A stretch of 64,000 nucleotides of DNA from Pogonophryne albipinna. Its lineage: Eukaryota; Chordata; Actinopteri; Perciformes; Artedidraconidae. The stretch is taken from the NCBI GenBank assembly GCA_028583405.1, contig CM053246.1:22203570-22267569 (forward strand), written 5' to 3'. Numbering within the stretch: the stretch's first letter is position 1; each line of letters starts with the position of its first letter. A program made the position numbers and the translations under genes. Under the pieces are notes generated by a model. The model saw only the letters and a list, made by a program, of their open reading frames with translations, searched no databases and was not told the origin of the DNA. Shown here one piece after another: positions 1 through 14,800 of this stretch.

Positions 1-1623
1 CTATCAATCATATTTAAAGATTTTCACAAAAAGAATCAGAAGAGAAATAAACCAACTTCATTTGAATCATACAGTATGCATTTCTTTCAAATTAATAACT
101 TTTGTTTTTGAGGATTTATAAACCAAAAGATAACGGCATCCCAGAGACAAATGACAGTATATATTTTTGTATACATACTTTATATATTTTTTAATAGCAA
201 CACTTTAGCATTCTGCAATATTTTGAGAGCAACGTGATGTCTATAAAGGAGTTGCTGTCTTTAACAGGTAATAGATTAGAAAACCGAATTACCTGATGGA
301 ACGTAGAGAATCAACCTTTTCAGTGTCTTAATGTAAGTACAGTATATAATAGTGACTGGGCTGAAACTAGCTGTCGACCCATTTGTGTTTTCTTCCTTAA
401 AAACCTTTACCAGGCCTCTGATTATTTCTTACGTGTTTTGAAGCGATGCTGCTTGTATGTCAAATTTACCACCAATGTTATGCATCAATTAGTTTTTCCT
501 TTTTAAAAAGGAAGGTCAGCACACTTGTCTTTAAACCTCATAAAGTTTAATGGCCCTTACACCATAATAATAAACAGATTGAAGACGGGAGGGGAAACTT
601 AAGGGAGCAGTGTTGCCGTCTGATTTACTGAGATAAAATGATAATTTCCCTGCTGCTTACCATCCCCCCTCCACACATTACTGCAGATCCCCCACAGCTC
701 TCAGTGGTCTTCAAAAGTCTTCATGAGAAAGTTGTCCCTGTACAGCTTTTACACCTCCCAGCCTCCACCCCCCCCTCCTTCCTCTCTTCTCCTCTCCCAT
801 CATTCCCCTTATTGTCATGCTAATGTGCTTCATCATGCGGGACCAAAACGGTCAACTTAATTGATGAAAAAGAGATCTCCAAGAGGGGGTTTGCATATAT
901 CAGACATGAAGGATTTAACTCACTGAAGACTTGAGGAATACATTAGGACACTTGAAGAAGACTTTCCGTGGGTTGGCAGCTCTCATGTAATGTGCTTCAG
1001 ATTGTTTGGCATGACTCAAAATCCACAAGTACCAACTCACAGCGGTTTGATCCATCAGTAACATCAACAGTACTCTTAATCTTGATCTGTATTATAGAAG
1101 AAGGACCTGTCATTTCTGTTGCACCTGCAGTCTGAGGCATGTGTTCCCATTCAATGAGCCATACGAGACTCTCTTTTTGGATATCTGCACATATTCCCTC
1201 CTGGAAGAAATTCATAGTTTTGCACTTGGCTGTACAAACAAAATGTGAGAGAAAAAGAGACGGTGTGAAATAGGTGTGAATGTTGGACCCCCGTCTCCCA
1301 ATCTGACGTTGGTGTGGGTGGAGAGGATCTGAACGAAGCTATTTGAGCATCCGACAAATACTTGTGATGGAGAATTCTGGCATACTTAGGGGCATCAAAA
1401 CAAAGACATTGAAAGTTAGACAAAATGGCCGTGGTGTTTGGACAATAAGTATCTACTTTATGTCAGATGATGATTATGGAGTCTTAGTGAGCAGTTTCCT
1501 GACAAGATTATGAGTAAATATTAGAGCATTTGCAACAGTAAACATAACTTGCTAAACCTCTGAAATGCTCCTTGAGCAAAGTGACTACCATTGCCTTTTA
1601 TCATGATCAAAGACTGTTTTTGA

Positions 1624-1917
<294 letters not shown>

Positions 1918-2462
1918 TTTCTGTGGCGAGGGTAGAGTTTCAACAAAAGGCATCTGGCAACTGTCCCCGCCACTGAACACCACTACACTGACTGACCATT
2001 GTCTATAAATAAAAGCTCATGTCAAAATATGGTATACTTACTCAAACCCTATCCTTAAACAAATTCAATGAATCATATTTTAATGTGGATGAGATAAAAA
2101 CCAACTGATATGGGTGTGCAATAATATATTCAATATTCAGCCAAACTTTGAATTTAATTGTAAATTAGAATGAATTAATCTTAAATCACACTGTTATTTT
2201 TCAGCGTTATGTTACTTGCCTCAATAATGCTGCAACATTGGTAGTTATTCGAAAGTTCTTCATTTATTTTACATCAATAACTTGCCATCCAACAGAAACA
2301 ACATATCATTTACTTAATGGCATATAGTAACATAAAAGGGCATTATAAAAAAAGACGATTAAGTTTGGAAAATACATTGATACACTTATGATGATAAGAT
2401 TTAACTCGTGGTGCTCACAATACTGAAAAAGGACATGACTCAACTCCCCGAGTTGTCCGGCC

Positions 2463-3461
2463 CAGGGACGTGCACAGACATTTGGAGGGGCTATTGCTCT
2501 AAACTGGAAAAAGGGCCTCCCCCCGAAAAAAAACACAAGACCTTTTGAAAATTGTAACTTGTTTTTAATGTAAAGGAAACCAAACGATTATTACATCAAC
2601 TAAATTGAACAGTAATTCACATCTCATAACAAAATAAGCTAAGGTGACTACTTGCATTCGGTGACTTGATTTTTTAAATGTTTTGTGGTCCATATCTCAT
2701 TAAAATATCTAATGTTAGTAACTATTAAAGACAAAATGGGGACAATTCTGTTCTAGTGTAGTTTGACCATTGTAACTGCTGTGCAGACAAACTGATAAAA
2801 TAGGGCATCTAACTAATTACCTTAAATAAACTCACTAATTAATGAAACCAGTTCAATACGCATTATTCTTATTCTTATCATTCTTTATGAGCGCAGTAAC
2901 GGTAAGGTATCTAATTACTTATTTATTTAGTATTCCATAACTTAGTAACAGAGATGGTCAAACTAAAGTGGTAGAGACATGGCAGAAATCCTACAATGAA
3001 GCAGGACATTGAACTGTTCACCCGTGAGAGGGCGATCAAGAAAAGAGAGCGAGCGGTCCCATTGAGGGAGTTTACAGATGAAAAGACGCAGAAAGACAGA
3101 AGCACAATAACAACAAGTAGGCTATATTTAGGTGATTTTTTTGTAAATAACCGACGGTATCAAGAGGAAGTAAAGTCCCCTGGTTTGTCCCTTATACCCT
3201 AACTGCCATGAGACAACTCAAAATCAAGTTTCCAAAATACGACACTGAGGTGGTCTTAACGCACCGGCAGATGACAGCGCAGACAAAGTGTGTTTCCCGC
3301 AGCGAGACGCTACAATACTAATTGTGGGCTTATCATGTTGATTCGGCCACAACAGAAAAAACAAAAACAAACTCTCGCTCTCTCCAGAGGGGCAGATCAG
3401 CCAAAAATGCCAAACGGGCCGTTGCCCGGGCAACATTAGCCCGTACCTGTGCACGTCCCTG
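2463..3461. mobile_element. Non-autonomous hAT transposon, 999 bp
   Basis: Terminal inverted repeats CAGGGACGTGCACAG at both ends, flanked by a perfect 8-bp target duplication GTCCGGCC (2455-2462 and 3462-3469). CAG ends and 8-bp duplications define the hAT superfamily. No transposase is seen inside. Confidence 0.92.
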
Positions 3462-5160
3462 GTCCGGCCAGAATCTACGCCCAGCACAACGTCTGTCAAT
3501 AAAAACATACCGTGTGTTTGTTGTTCGAATAAGCTGGCCTTTACTCTACAGCAAATCTGACATTTGTGTCAGAAGATGCAAATATGACTTCAGCCTGGTT
3601 ATTTGCTATTTTTATGGAAAAAAGACACTGACTGGAAGTTGTGTCCACATTCTGCCTAAAGTGACATTTTAAGAATTGTTTGATTTGTCGGACAAAAAAC
3701 CAAATTCAAAAGAAATGTACCCAAAAGTATAAGATAGGACGAACATCTTCACAGTTTACAACCCAGAGCCACAGATTATTTACCTAAATTACTTAAGCGA
3801 TTAATGAATTATTTAAATATTTATCGATTAAGGGATGAGTCAACTTTTTTTTCTTTCTAATTTCATGGCACAGCAGCTACTGCACATGAAGTTAAAATAT
3901 AAAAAAATGGATCACACAAATAGATGATAACCAAAATAGATAACAGTTTGTTCAAAGTCCAAATCTCCACCGCCTTTTGTCTGATTTATATGATCTCTCT
4001 ACTGTGGGAAAAGGCTCAGGGAAAGTGAACGTCTGAAGCTGAAGTGAAGATTTGAGTGGCTGAGCTGGCTAAGTATTGTCAGTTATGTGTCGTCAACCTG
4101 TCTTGAGACGCCTCAAAAAACAACCAATTCTCTCCCTGACCGCTGGGTGTCTAAAGTCCAGTGACCGTGTCTTTGCTTTGCATGCTCACTGTGCACGTAG
4201 ACCATCACTCAGTGTGTGTGTGTGTGTGTGTCTGTGTGTGGTTTTGGGTGACCCTTTACTTGGCATTCCAGCCATTCCCCTGGTACCTGGGAACTCGTCT
4301 GTTCTCCTCCTGCGATGGTATTTTTAGGTCCTGAGAAGCAGCTGTGTGTCTCTGTCTGCTCAGACAGTCCGGCCGTCTGTTGACTCAGAAATGTGAGGCT
4401 CAAGAAACGACACAGTGTATTAGTAGCAGAGCTGCATCATTCAGGCTCTTTTAAGGATCATGAAGATTGAAGTGAACACAGGTGTATGTTTGCGTGATTA
4501 TGATGATGATGGGGTGTGAGGTGTCGTATTAAATGTGTTAAATCTGCTTTGCTGCAAAGTAGGCAACTCTTCTCTGAATAACAACCCAACGTTGTGGTTT
4601 TTTCACATTGCTCGACAAATGTAGAGCAAGCGGTAAGTTAATTTCGCGAGCACCAGCAGCATGTGCAGTAATTGAACCTTGTCAGCAAAAAAACAAAACA
4701 TTTAGTATTGGGGTTCATTAAAGCCGTTGTTAAAAGCAATCGTGGCTGCAGCTAACAGTTCTTTTCATCATCAATGTATTACGTTTATTATTTTTCTAAA
4801 ATAATCCAATAATTGGGTGACCTTTAAAATGCCCGGAACGTTGGGAAAAATGTCCATCCCAGTTCCTGAAAGACCAAGTGATGTCTGTTAATGAGTTCAA
4901 AAATTCAAAGATACCCAAATGCTCTAAGTCAAATGCTCTTATGAATGTGAGAAGAGACACAATTGGTCCTTTTTAGTTTTGTGATGTTTATCACAACAAC
5001 ACTTTTTAATATTAGCATGGATACAAAGCGATCATGTTGACACTGGTTATCCTGGATGGATATCCTCGTGGATTCATCTTCCTATTATACACACATGCAT
5101 TTCCAAACATTTGGATTACCTATGTTGCAAATGTATTATCTTTTCGATTTACACAAGGCA

Positions 5161-5402
5161 TCTATTGCACGTCTGTCCGTCCTGGGAGAGGGATCCCTCC
5201 TCTGTTGCTCTCCCTGAGGTTTCTCCCATTTTCCCCTTTAAACTGTGGGTTTTCTCTGGAAGTTTTTCCTTGTACGATGTGAGGGTCTAAGGACAGAGGG
5301 TGTCGTATTGTTATACTGATATTCTGTACAAACTGTGAAGACCACTGAGACAAATGTAACATTTGTGATATTGGGCTATATAAATAAACATTGATTGATT
5401 GA
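5161..5402 (+). repeat. Retroposon 3' tail with (ATTG)n end
   Basis: Sequence from gtccgtcctgggagagg to gggctatataaataaa then ttgattgattga. It resembles the 3' end of an abundant fish LINE family; the exact family is not certain. Confidence 0.6.
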
Positions 5403-5786
5403 CACAGTACTGAATAAATACTATGGATAACTTCACCATTGGAAATCTTTCTTAATGTTTAAATCAGTCGTACATGACCAGCGTCAATTTATAAACAAAT
5501 GATGTACTTTTGTAGAAATACTAATGAGAAAAATGTACTGTTAATCGTAAAGGCCATCTTTTTGTCCATTTTTAAGGGTTCCTACATAGATGCACTTTCT
5601 TCTTCCAACCATTTTTCCACTTGACAATGTCTCTGTTTGTGTTATTCTGTCTTTCAACGCAAGGCGCTGCGAGGCAGAGATCTGAGGCTGAACGGACACC
5701 AGTCTCTTTAATTTTCTAATGTTGGTCTGATGTTCCTCGTGTGGGTGCTAACAGACGGTGTGTTTGTTTTCTTTCTACCTTGGCAG

Positions 5787-5878
5787 GGGGAGAAAAATGC
5801 CGGCTTTGACGTGCTCTACCACAACATGAAGCACGGCCAGCTGGCAACCAAGGAACTTGCCGAGTTTGTCCGTGAGGG
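5787..5878 (+). CDS. fcho1: fcho1 exon, start of F-BAR
   Basis: Encodes [18 protein letters not shown] and on to FVRE. The acceptor is ttggcag and the donor gg/gtatgt. It enters in phase 0 and leaves two bases (gg) for the next codon. Joined to the next exon this gives Gly where FCHO proteins, as I recall, have Arg (RER). Confidence 0.92.
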
Positions 5879-8800
5879 GTATGTTTTTGTGTATTTGTGA
5901 ATATGCGTGTGGGAGGTGGTGTTGGTGACGGGACTCGGGTGGAGAAATTCTTCCTTCTTGACTCTGTACTTGAAAGGAAAGATGAGGGACTGTGCAAATG
6001 TTGGGAGAAATACAGAGATGAAATGTATTTTAGAGAAACTTGAACAAGTCGTTCTTTGTGAAAAACAAACCACTTCAATCGTCCCTCTGCGCTCTGACCT
6101 CTGACCCCTGTCCTCACTACTGTGCTACTTTTGAAGAGCACTATCTCTCAAACACTGACACATTCAAGCCTTACAGGTTGGATTATCTGCCAGCTTCAGA
6201 GGTTTATTTTCTATTTTCCATTGCAACTAATCATGTTGATCAGTCCCCAAATTAAAACATGGCCTTTTTTACTTTAAGGTTTAACAGTAAAACATAGGGC
6301 TTGGAGAAAACAACTAACTAACTTTTTTGATTTCTACTCTTTCATTTCTACTTGTGGGCAATGCCTTGTTTTGTTTTTTATGCTGCTGCGATACAAAAAT
6401 GTCCCAATTTGGGATCAATAAAGTACCTCTTATTCTTATCTTTAAAATAGCCAATTTACTAGCTCTGTAAATCAAACAAAAAATGGTCTAGAATTACATC
6501 ATAAATATGTCAATCCTTACATTTTGCTGTTAGCTTTTGCCCAGTTTTTAGTGTGATATCATGTATGCTGCCTCAGCAAGAGTTGCCTGCAGACTCTTAA
6601 AAGTCATACATACACATATTTTGAAACTAACACATTAAGCTTACATTAGCTGAGTTTGCTGGGCTTGCTATCTGAGAAATCTGCTGGCAAGAACCCATTG
6701 TTTTAAAAATGACTAAGAGTTTCAGGTTATAATCTGCCACTGTTATCATTATATAATGCTGAGCGAGAACTGACAGCTCAACCAGCAATACCTACGGGAG
6801 GCAGTCAATCTACTAATTAAAATGGTCCCCTCAAAGTGGGTAATTTGTTAAATAAAGTACTCTGTCCTCTAATTAGGAAGTTATCAGTGAGTGAATTGAG
6901 GGTCGTAATGAGCTTCCCACAGGAGTTTGTGCTCTCACAGCTGGAAGCTAACAGACTGCTCTATCAGACCAGGGGAATGATCCTGACCCTGATTCAGAGC
7001 GCCTGCTCACATTCCTCGCGGGGGAAATTCACTTATCATGCAGCAGACAACAAATCACCAGTAAGGAAATGAAGTAGGGCCGGTGTACTGTGTTATCCCA
7101 CAGGACGGAGGAAAGGCAATTGTTTTGATACATTCCCTCCATCTTTCTCTTTCACCACTTGTCTTACAGGTCATTTTGATATAGGACACCATATGAAACA
7201 CTCAGCTAAAGTACCACAACGAGGGCAACCACATTGTCAAGCTTTCACATTTACTGCATGTTCTATAGACTACATTCACTCTGGTATTATGTTTATTTAT
7301 AAGGTTTTGCTGCTTCTTGATGGGGGGGACCAATAATGTTCGGTGCACAATAGACATGAGATTTAAGTAATGTTGAAACAATTATATTTATCAATAAGTG
7401 CTCCAAAACTAAATAAATCGGTAACTACAGTATCATGATAATCGATGAATTATTCTAGTTACAGCTTTTGTCTTCCTTTTTAATAATACATTTGTTCTAT
7501 GTTCAGACAATTTCTAATGAATAAATAAAGGTAATATATCTACTTGTTAGTTGCAGACCTAAATCAATGAATGGGTCAATGGTGTTGTACCAATAGACCA
7601 GTTTAATAACAGATAATGATACTTATCTTAATAAAATCAGCGTGTAGTAAGGTTTTATCACAGGTCAAACTAACTGATCATCTGATTGAGATCACAACTT
7701 TGCCTTTTTAATCCTGCAATTAAAGGATAACTGATTTCTGTCTCACGGGAGCTGCAAGAATAAGTTGTGACCACAGCTTTAGGGTATCGTGTGTTGTGTC
7801 GTTTGTTGTACCTTTCACTTTGAGTCTTGCTTGTCTTGTCAAATTGTCACTCTCTTTTAGCTCTGTTTTTGATCTCTTCCAACTCTTAAATTACATATTA
7901 CAAAATGCTTATTACATACCATATTTAATTTTGTCTTAATTTACATTATTTAATTTCATATTCTGTCCTTGTACATATCCCATATTCATGTATATAGACT
8001 TTTTGCACTACTTTTTATTTTGTATTTTATTATATATGTTGGATTGTTGGAGGATCTCAGGTCATAACATTTGCATGGCCATTTCTACACTGTAGCTTTG
8101 TGCATATGACAATAAAACCTTTGAATCGAATTGAATTTGAATATCTTGCTCATTAGCTGCTAAATAATCTACTGTGTTCACCAGCTGTTAGATAGATAGA
8201 TCTTTAATTTTGTCATTGTACAGGTACAACGAAATTACAATAAACTCAAGGTGCCAACACGCAACAACAAGACAATATAAAAACAACAAGACAATATAAA
8301 AACAACAAGACACTATAAAATCAACAAGACACTATAAAAACAATAAAAACAATAAATGGGACTTAAAATAGACATGATAGGGAATATGTACATAAATAAA
8401 TAATAAATTAAATTGCACGATTCCCCTCGTATTGCACGGAAGGCTTATATAATTTAAATATTAGCAGCGTTTAGTGCACATATGGCCCTGGGAAAAAAAA
8501 CTGAACTTGAGTCTGTTTGTCCGGGAAGACATGGTACGGAAGCGCCTGCCTGAGCGCAGCCGTACAAAGTGCCTGTTCTCGAACAGAACAGGAAGTGTGC
8601 AGTTTCTAGAGCCACAGGTTCGAGTGATAACATTTGCTACAGTTGCTTTTAACACAATATTTACATATATATTACACGTTTTAAGTTTGGAGTTAGTGTG
8701 CAGGTGTTCTTTTCTATATGGACAAATAAAGAATGTATTTACCTGTTTTAAAAAGCAATCTGGTCCAACTTGAGTTTCTAACACAATGTCTGCATCCCTA

Positions 8801-11800
8801 GATCTGTTTGTTTGTGAATCCCAGGAGCAGGTTGTTGTGATCACCCTCAGGATATTTGGATCAATGCTGCTTCCTTCTTTCTCCTCAGGGTCTACATATG
8901 GTTATTACATTCTGTGAAGATAGACTATATTGTCATTGTGTGTCCTTCACTTGCAAAACAAGTCCATTCATCATTTAGATGTGGCTTATTACAACATTTA
9001 CCCAACTCTGATGAAAATGATTCTTCATCTGGCTGCCTCTTATTGTGGCTGCCCAGAGTTTGGGCCGAACGAAGATAACAGTATAATATATGAAGCCATT
9101 AGCAGAGTGAGGAAGTGCTGTTTGAGTACATTACTTTCACCAGACTAAAAGGTATTTAGAAGAGTTTAAATCTTAAAGAATACACAAAACATTACTCTTC
9201 CTGTCGTGTTACCTGCAACTCTACACACACAAACGGAAACATACAGGTTTTATATAAAAGCTATTGTATCAGTTTTTCCTCCAATGATAATCTGTGTGTT
9301 TGTTAATGCAGTACTGCTATTGAGGAGACTTATTCCAAATCTATGAGCAAACTGGCCAAGATGGCCGGCAACGGAAGTCCACTGGGGTGAGTAACACTTT
9401 AAAAACTCAATACATATTACAGCAACTCATCCTTATCCCCTATGGTTAAATTCATACTGTTGGAAAGTGTTTGTTACTGTAATTATAAATGTAATGGTCA
9501 TATGGCTGCATATGAGATATGAATGAGTACCATCTGCATCACCAAATGTTCATACTGTGAAATAATGCCCTCTCCGCTATTTAGCCTATATGGTTTCATA
9601 CATACAGTATGTTTTCTATTTTATGACAGGTTTCCTTATAAAAAGTCAATGTATATATCTAGTACTGAGTATTTGGATTAAACAACAAATAGCGCCAACT
9701 AATTTATTAAAAGGTGATGGCATACAAACCATCAAAGAGCACATTTAGACATCAAAGGCTGATGAATTAATTAAACTGCTCCTGGCTGAATGACGAGAGT
9801 CCTGCATAAACACAAACATGTTTTTGACAGCTCAATATGAACGTTTTTGGTAATCGTACTGTAATTAAAATTCTGTTTCAGTGCTCAGTCCACACCCCTC
9901 ACAATACCGATGAAGAAAAGTTTTTAAATGTAAAATCTAAATTGGACTCGAAATGTCATTTTGATCAAAATAGGTTTAATAGAATTGTTTTTTTTCCTTA
10001 GCTGTTTTCCAAGTCATATTGTATGACCGCGTGCAGTTGTAGTTGTATCATAATGTTGAAACATTTGTATTGTATGAGCAAAAATACATGTAAGGATACT
10101 TCTGATTGAGGGAAGCACTTCTCTTATAACCAGAGTATGGCACTTCATCTTAAATGAAGAGAGTTTTGACCTAGCAGTGTCATTGATGCTTCTGTACATT
10201 TTTCCTAGGACTTTTGCTCCCATGTGGGATGTGTTCAGGGTCTCTTCAGACAAACTGGCCCTCTGCCACCTCGAGCTGATGAAGAAGATGAATGATCTCA
10301 TCCGGGACATCAACAAGTACGGAGATGAGCAGGTCAAAATTCACCGCAAGGTATGGACCTGGGATAGCTTGACACTATCCTGAAAACTGGATGATTTTCT
10401 TTTTTGTGCCTGTGTGTGTTTCTGTGAAGATAGACTATATTTTGTCATTGTGTGCCCTTCATCGAGCCTCCCTCATCCTGATCTAATTAATCCAACAGAA
10501 AATCTCATTACCGTCTCCTCCCTTCACAGTAATTGCTGTATATTCCCAAAAGTACAATGATGATATGTACAGGATGTCCATTTGTTTTGTTTTGTGTGTG
10601 CGTGTGTGTGCCAACCAGACAAAGGAGGAGATGGTGGGGACAGTGGAGGCGGTGCAGGCGCTGCAGGTTCAGAGCGGCCACCTTCAGAAATCAAAGGAGG
10701 GTTACCACGCCAAGTGTTTGGAGCTGGACCGGCTCAGGAAGGAGGGAGCTCCACAGAAAGATCAGGAGAAAGTTAGCCATCACTCTATATTTTCAGATTT
10801 CTAACGGTATAGAAGTTTCCTTTAGAGGAAGATTAAAGGGTTGGTTGAAAAAATACACATTATCTCACTAACTTGTGTCAAGAGACATGCAGTTATTTTG
10901 GGTTGTATTTGTTTAGGCCTTAAAAATAGCAGGCTCTGATTTTCTGCAACCTCCCCGGTGCAATGAAAGTGATTTGAAAACAAGTTAACAGCAGCAACTC
11001 TAAGCTTGTGGCAGTTACACGGGATAATTATCAGACTTAAAAGTCTAAGAATAGAATTGTGAGGAATCACCATGCTTAGTCTTCTTTATTTTGTGTTAAA
11101 ATCAGCCAAGTGTTGCGGTGCCCAGATGAAGGACAGCTGTTTTGCACTCTGTACTATAACAGTGTTTTGACGCTCAGATTGTGGTATCTTTAGTCTTTGT
11201 GAAGCAGCAAAAACAAGCAAAAACATTTCTCCTAATGCAGGAGTGTGAGTTAGTTTACTTTCAGTACTGAGAAATAGTCCCTACTAAATCTTTTGACTCT
11301 ATTATATTGTAGTTTGGGTGGACCGATTCATTAAACAAAGTGAAGAAATTCAGATTTTTGGAAGTAATTTAACATCAATCAGAGTATTAAGTGAGTATTC
11401 AGTTCTCTTGTTGTACCGATGAAACTATGGGAAATAAATGTATATTAAATGTACCATTGGAGCCGTAGTTTGAGCACTCAAGGTTTATTTCAATCTGGCC
11501 TGTATTAGTGATTGCTGTTATTTGTTAGTGCAAGCTATGGCCCTGTTATAATTCAAATATTATTCAAAAAAGCCTTGACAAAAGTAGTTGGGCAAAACAC
11601 TCCCAACTTAAGGTTCTCTTGTAAACTTTTCTGGTGCTCAGTCTACTTATGGTCCTCATTCGTAATAATAATCTATGTTATTGCTTTGGTATGCAACACC
11701 ATTTCACTACCAGTATAAGTGAGCTAGGCTTACATTTGATAATTAGAACATTAGGAGATGATGTGACATATTGTGTGCATAGTCCAAAAGCTACTCCTCG

Positions 11801-14800
11801 TGTTCAGTGCATCGATTTTCCTTAGTAGGCTCTGGGACGTCGTGTTATTAGTGTCTGTCTTGTGACCCTAAATCCATCTTACGTTTGTTTTTTGTTTTCC
11901 AATTATGAGACAAAAGTTCCTGTTTTATGGCTGTTACTCGTTTTGTTTTTGATGTACAAACTGAATACTGAATGAAGTAGTTAAATGGTGAGGCAGAGAT
12001 TGTTCTCAGTCACTCACTGAGCTTTTCAGTTTTATGTCAGGTCTGTGAATGAGACTCTTTAGCTAAAGGCCATAGTTTTCTTCACCCTTTCCTTTCCTTC
12101 CTCACTAGGCGGAGCTGAAGTCTAAGAAAGCAGCCGAGTCATTCGGGCTGTGCATCGAAAAGTACAATCGCGTGGGAGGAGAGTTTGAGCAGAAGATGAG
12201 CGAGTCTTCGCAGGTCAGCTCTGACACCAGCTGGGCCGGGGGGGCACTTGTTCTCTCTCTCCCCCCCTGCTTTGGTGTTTTGATGTGTTTCTCCGTCTCT
12301 CAGGCTTTATCTCTCTTTATCTTCTGACTCACCCTCTCTGTAACCTCTCCCCAACACAAGATCTCCATCTTATCCTTTCATGTATTATCCTAAAATGCCT
12401 TCCCAAAAATGGAAACCTCAACCCCCGACTCCTAAACACCCACCCACCTGCACAAATTGCACATCCTGGCCCCCACTCATTACCTTTCATCACTGCCTCC
12501 ACACTTCCATGGTTACTGCTGCCGTTTCCATGGAAATCCTTAACAAAACACCAAATGAGAGCGTCTGTTTTACATTTGAAATGATGACTGAAATCCTTGT
12601 GAACAATTATCTCTGGAAATAGCTGTGAGGGGGAAGAGTCGGCCGTTAGCGTGAAGGTTTATGTGGTTCCTGCAAGATAACAAGTCAACAGATCAGAGGC
12701 GAAGTGGAAGAAAACCTCATTTATAACAAATCACTGAGTTTTTATCAAATAAAAACCTTCTTTTGTTTGGTTCATTCGGTCCAGAAACTCATTCACTGGA
12801 CATATTGGCAACGTGGAACCACATAGGGAACTCAAATGCTGACTGAACACAAGTTATGCTTTAAGACTTAAACTACAGACCAGTCTGAAATATTATATAT
12901 CTGTTAAATTGGCCACTAGAGACCTGGCAGATGGCAGATGGAAATAAAGTACCCTGCTGAAGGCTGAACTCAGTTGTGAGGAGTGGGAGGGGAATGTTTT
13001 ATGTTCGCTCTCTACCCACTTAATTGGAGAAAAGAAACTGGCAAAGCTCACTGTTCACAAACTCACTTCTCAAACAAAAGCCAATAGCACTATATCAAGG
13101 CAATTGCCCTGAACCAGACAGCGACAAATGAGCTGGCTGAATTAAAAGCAGGATCAAACCTAAATAGTAAATCCTCTCAAATGATCACTGGTTTACCGAC
13201 CTGGCAACCCAGGGCCTCTCCTGCTGGCTGAATGCCTCTGCAGCAGCTCCTGATGGAGCATATCTCCTTGGAAAGATCATTTCACTTATCATTCCCCCTA
13301 CCTCACAGACCTGCCTCCGCTCATCAGAAGCCAACCTCCTATCCATCCCCACCCGCATCAATCACAGGACCAGGGGGGACAGAGCCTTCTCCGTCGCTGC
13401 CCCCTCCCTCTGGAACTCACTCCCACAACCCATCAGAGACTGCACTGACCTCACCACCTTCAAAAAACTCACAAAAACTCACCTCTTCAATCTGGCTTTT
13501 AATGTGTGATTGTTTTTGTATTATTTGACTTTAACTTTAACTATATATTTATTTGTTGTTCCTTTCTTTTCTTTACTCTTCACTATATCTGTAAAGCGTC
13601 TTTGAGCACCTGTAAAAGCGCTAACAAATTAAATCTATTATTATTATTATATGTCGAGGTTAGGGATTTGATTTTGGTTCTTCTCTTACTATACTATACC
13701 TCTCTAAGAGAAGTTAGAACGTTTCCTTTTTGGGTTTTTATCTGGAGACATAAGCATAAATTAAAACTGAAGAAAAAAATGTGCCAACTCATTATAATAT
13801 CAAAAAAGTTCGGTTTCTTTGTTGTTTTTTTGTAAAGAAAATTTCTCAAATTCATCTTTTTAGAAATTGAGCCAAAACAGCTGGGTTTTAAAGTAGAAGT
13901 CAGTTAAGCTTTGATGTTATGGGGTTGGTTTTGAAAGGATTTAATCAACAATGGATTATTAGGGTTTCACATTGTAACAACTTTTTCTTGTTTTTCTTAT
14001 CTATGTGTGTGTTTGTAGAAGTTTCAGGAAATCGAGGAAGCCCACCTGCGACAGATGAAACAGCTGATCAAAGCTTACTCTCACTCCATAGAAGACACCC
14101 ATGTTCAAGTGGGACAGGTATGTTCAACCTGAGCCTGTGGGCATCCACTCAGACGAAGGTTGGCAAAAGGTGCCCCCTAAACCCCCTCTTTGTTTAATTG
14201 CTTAGTCTTGTGATGTATCATGATTATAATATTTGATAACATAAATAGAAATATAGACTACTATTGCTGTTTGACATATAGTAGATACAGATACAGTTAA
14301 ACAAAGGTCTGTCCTAAAGCATGTATGTATACTTTTTATTTTCTTACTTTTTTAAATATATCCACCTGATCATGTTAGAATTTAGGACTAATGAGTAGCC
14401 ATCATGTACCAGCATCACTTTACTTTCCTCAAGTAACTTTAGCAGGAGTGTTTATTTAAGGCTCAGTGGGATAACAGGCACAGCAATGGCATTTGCAATT
14501 GTAGTTTTTTCTTAATAATATTTACTTTAAATCTCATCATCACACAAGGTTTGAATAACCAAAACAATATTTTCATTGCACCATTGTTAATATTACAAGC
14601 TTGTTTTAGTACCAAATAAGAATAATTATTGTTCTGCTCTGTTACAGGTCCATGAGGAGTTCAAGCAGAATGTGGAAAACATTGGCATTGATAACCTTAT
14701 CCAGAAATGTGCGGAGCAGAAGGGCACGGGCAAAGACAGGCCAGGTACAGTTCAGCTCACCAGCTGGCTCATTTCTAGTAGGAGTGAAATAAACAGTAAA

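Larger units (their letters stand above)
5879..9311 (+). other. fcho1: fcho1 intron
   Basis: 3.4 kb with retroposon-tail sequences near 6390-6440 and 7940-8425 and the short duplicate at 8910-8950. Nothing else is recognised. Confidence 0.7.
10772..14018 (+). other. fcho1: fcho1 introns flanking exon 12109-12213
   Basis: The first part (10772-12108) shows nothing distinctive. The second holds two RFX-like half palindromes near 12503-12537 and a LINE 3' end at 13210-13655. Confidence 0.6.

Noticed and set aside
8461..8844. Overlapping 99- and 127-codon frames on opposite strands
   Set aside because: No family resemblance and no splice signals that join either to fcho1.
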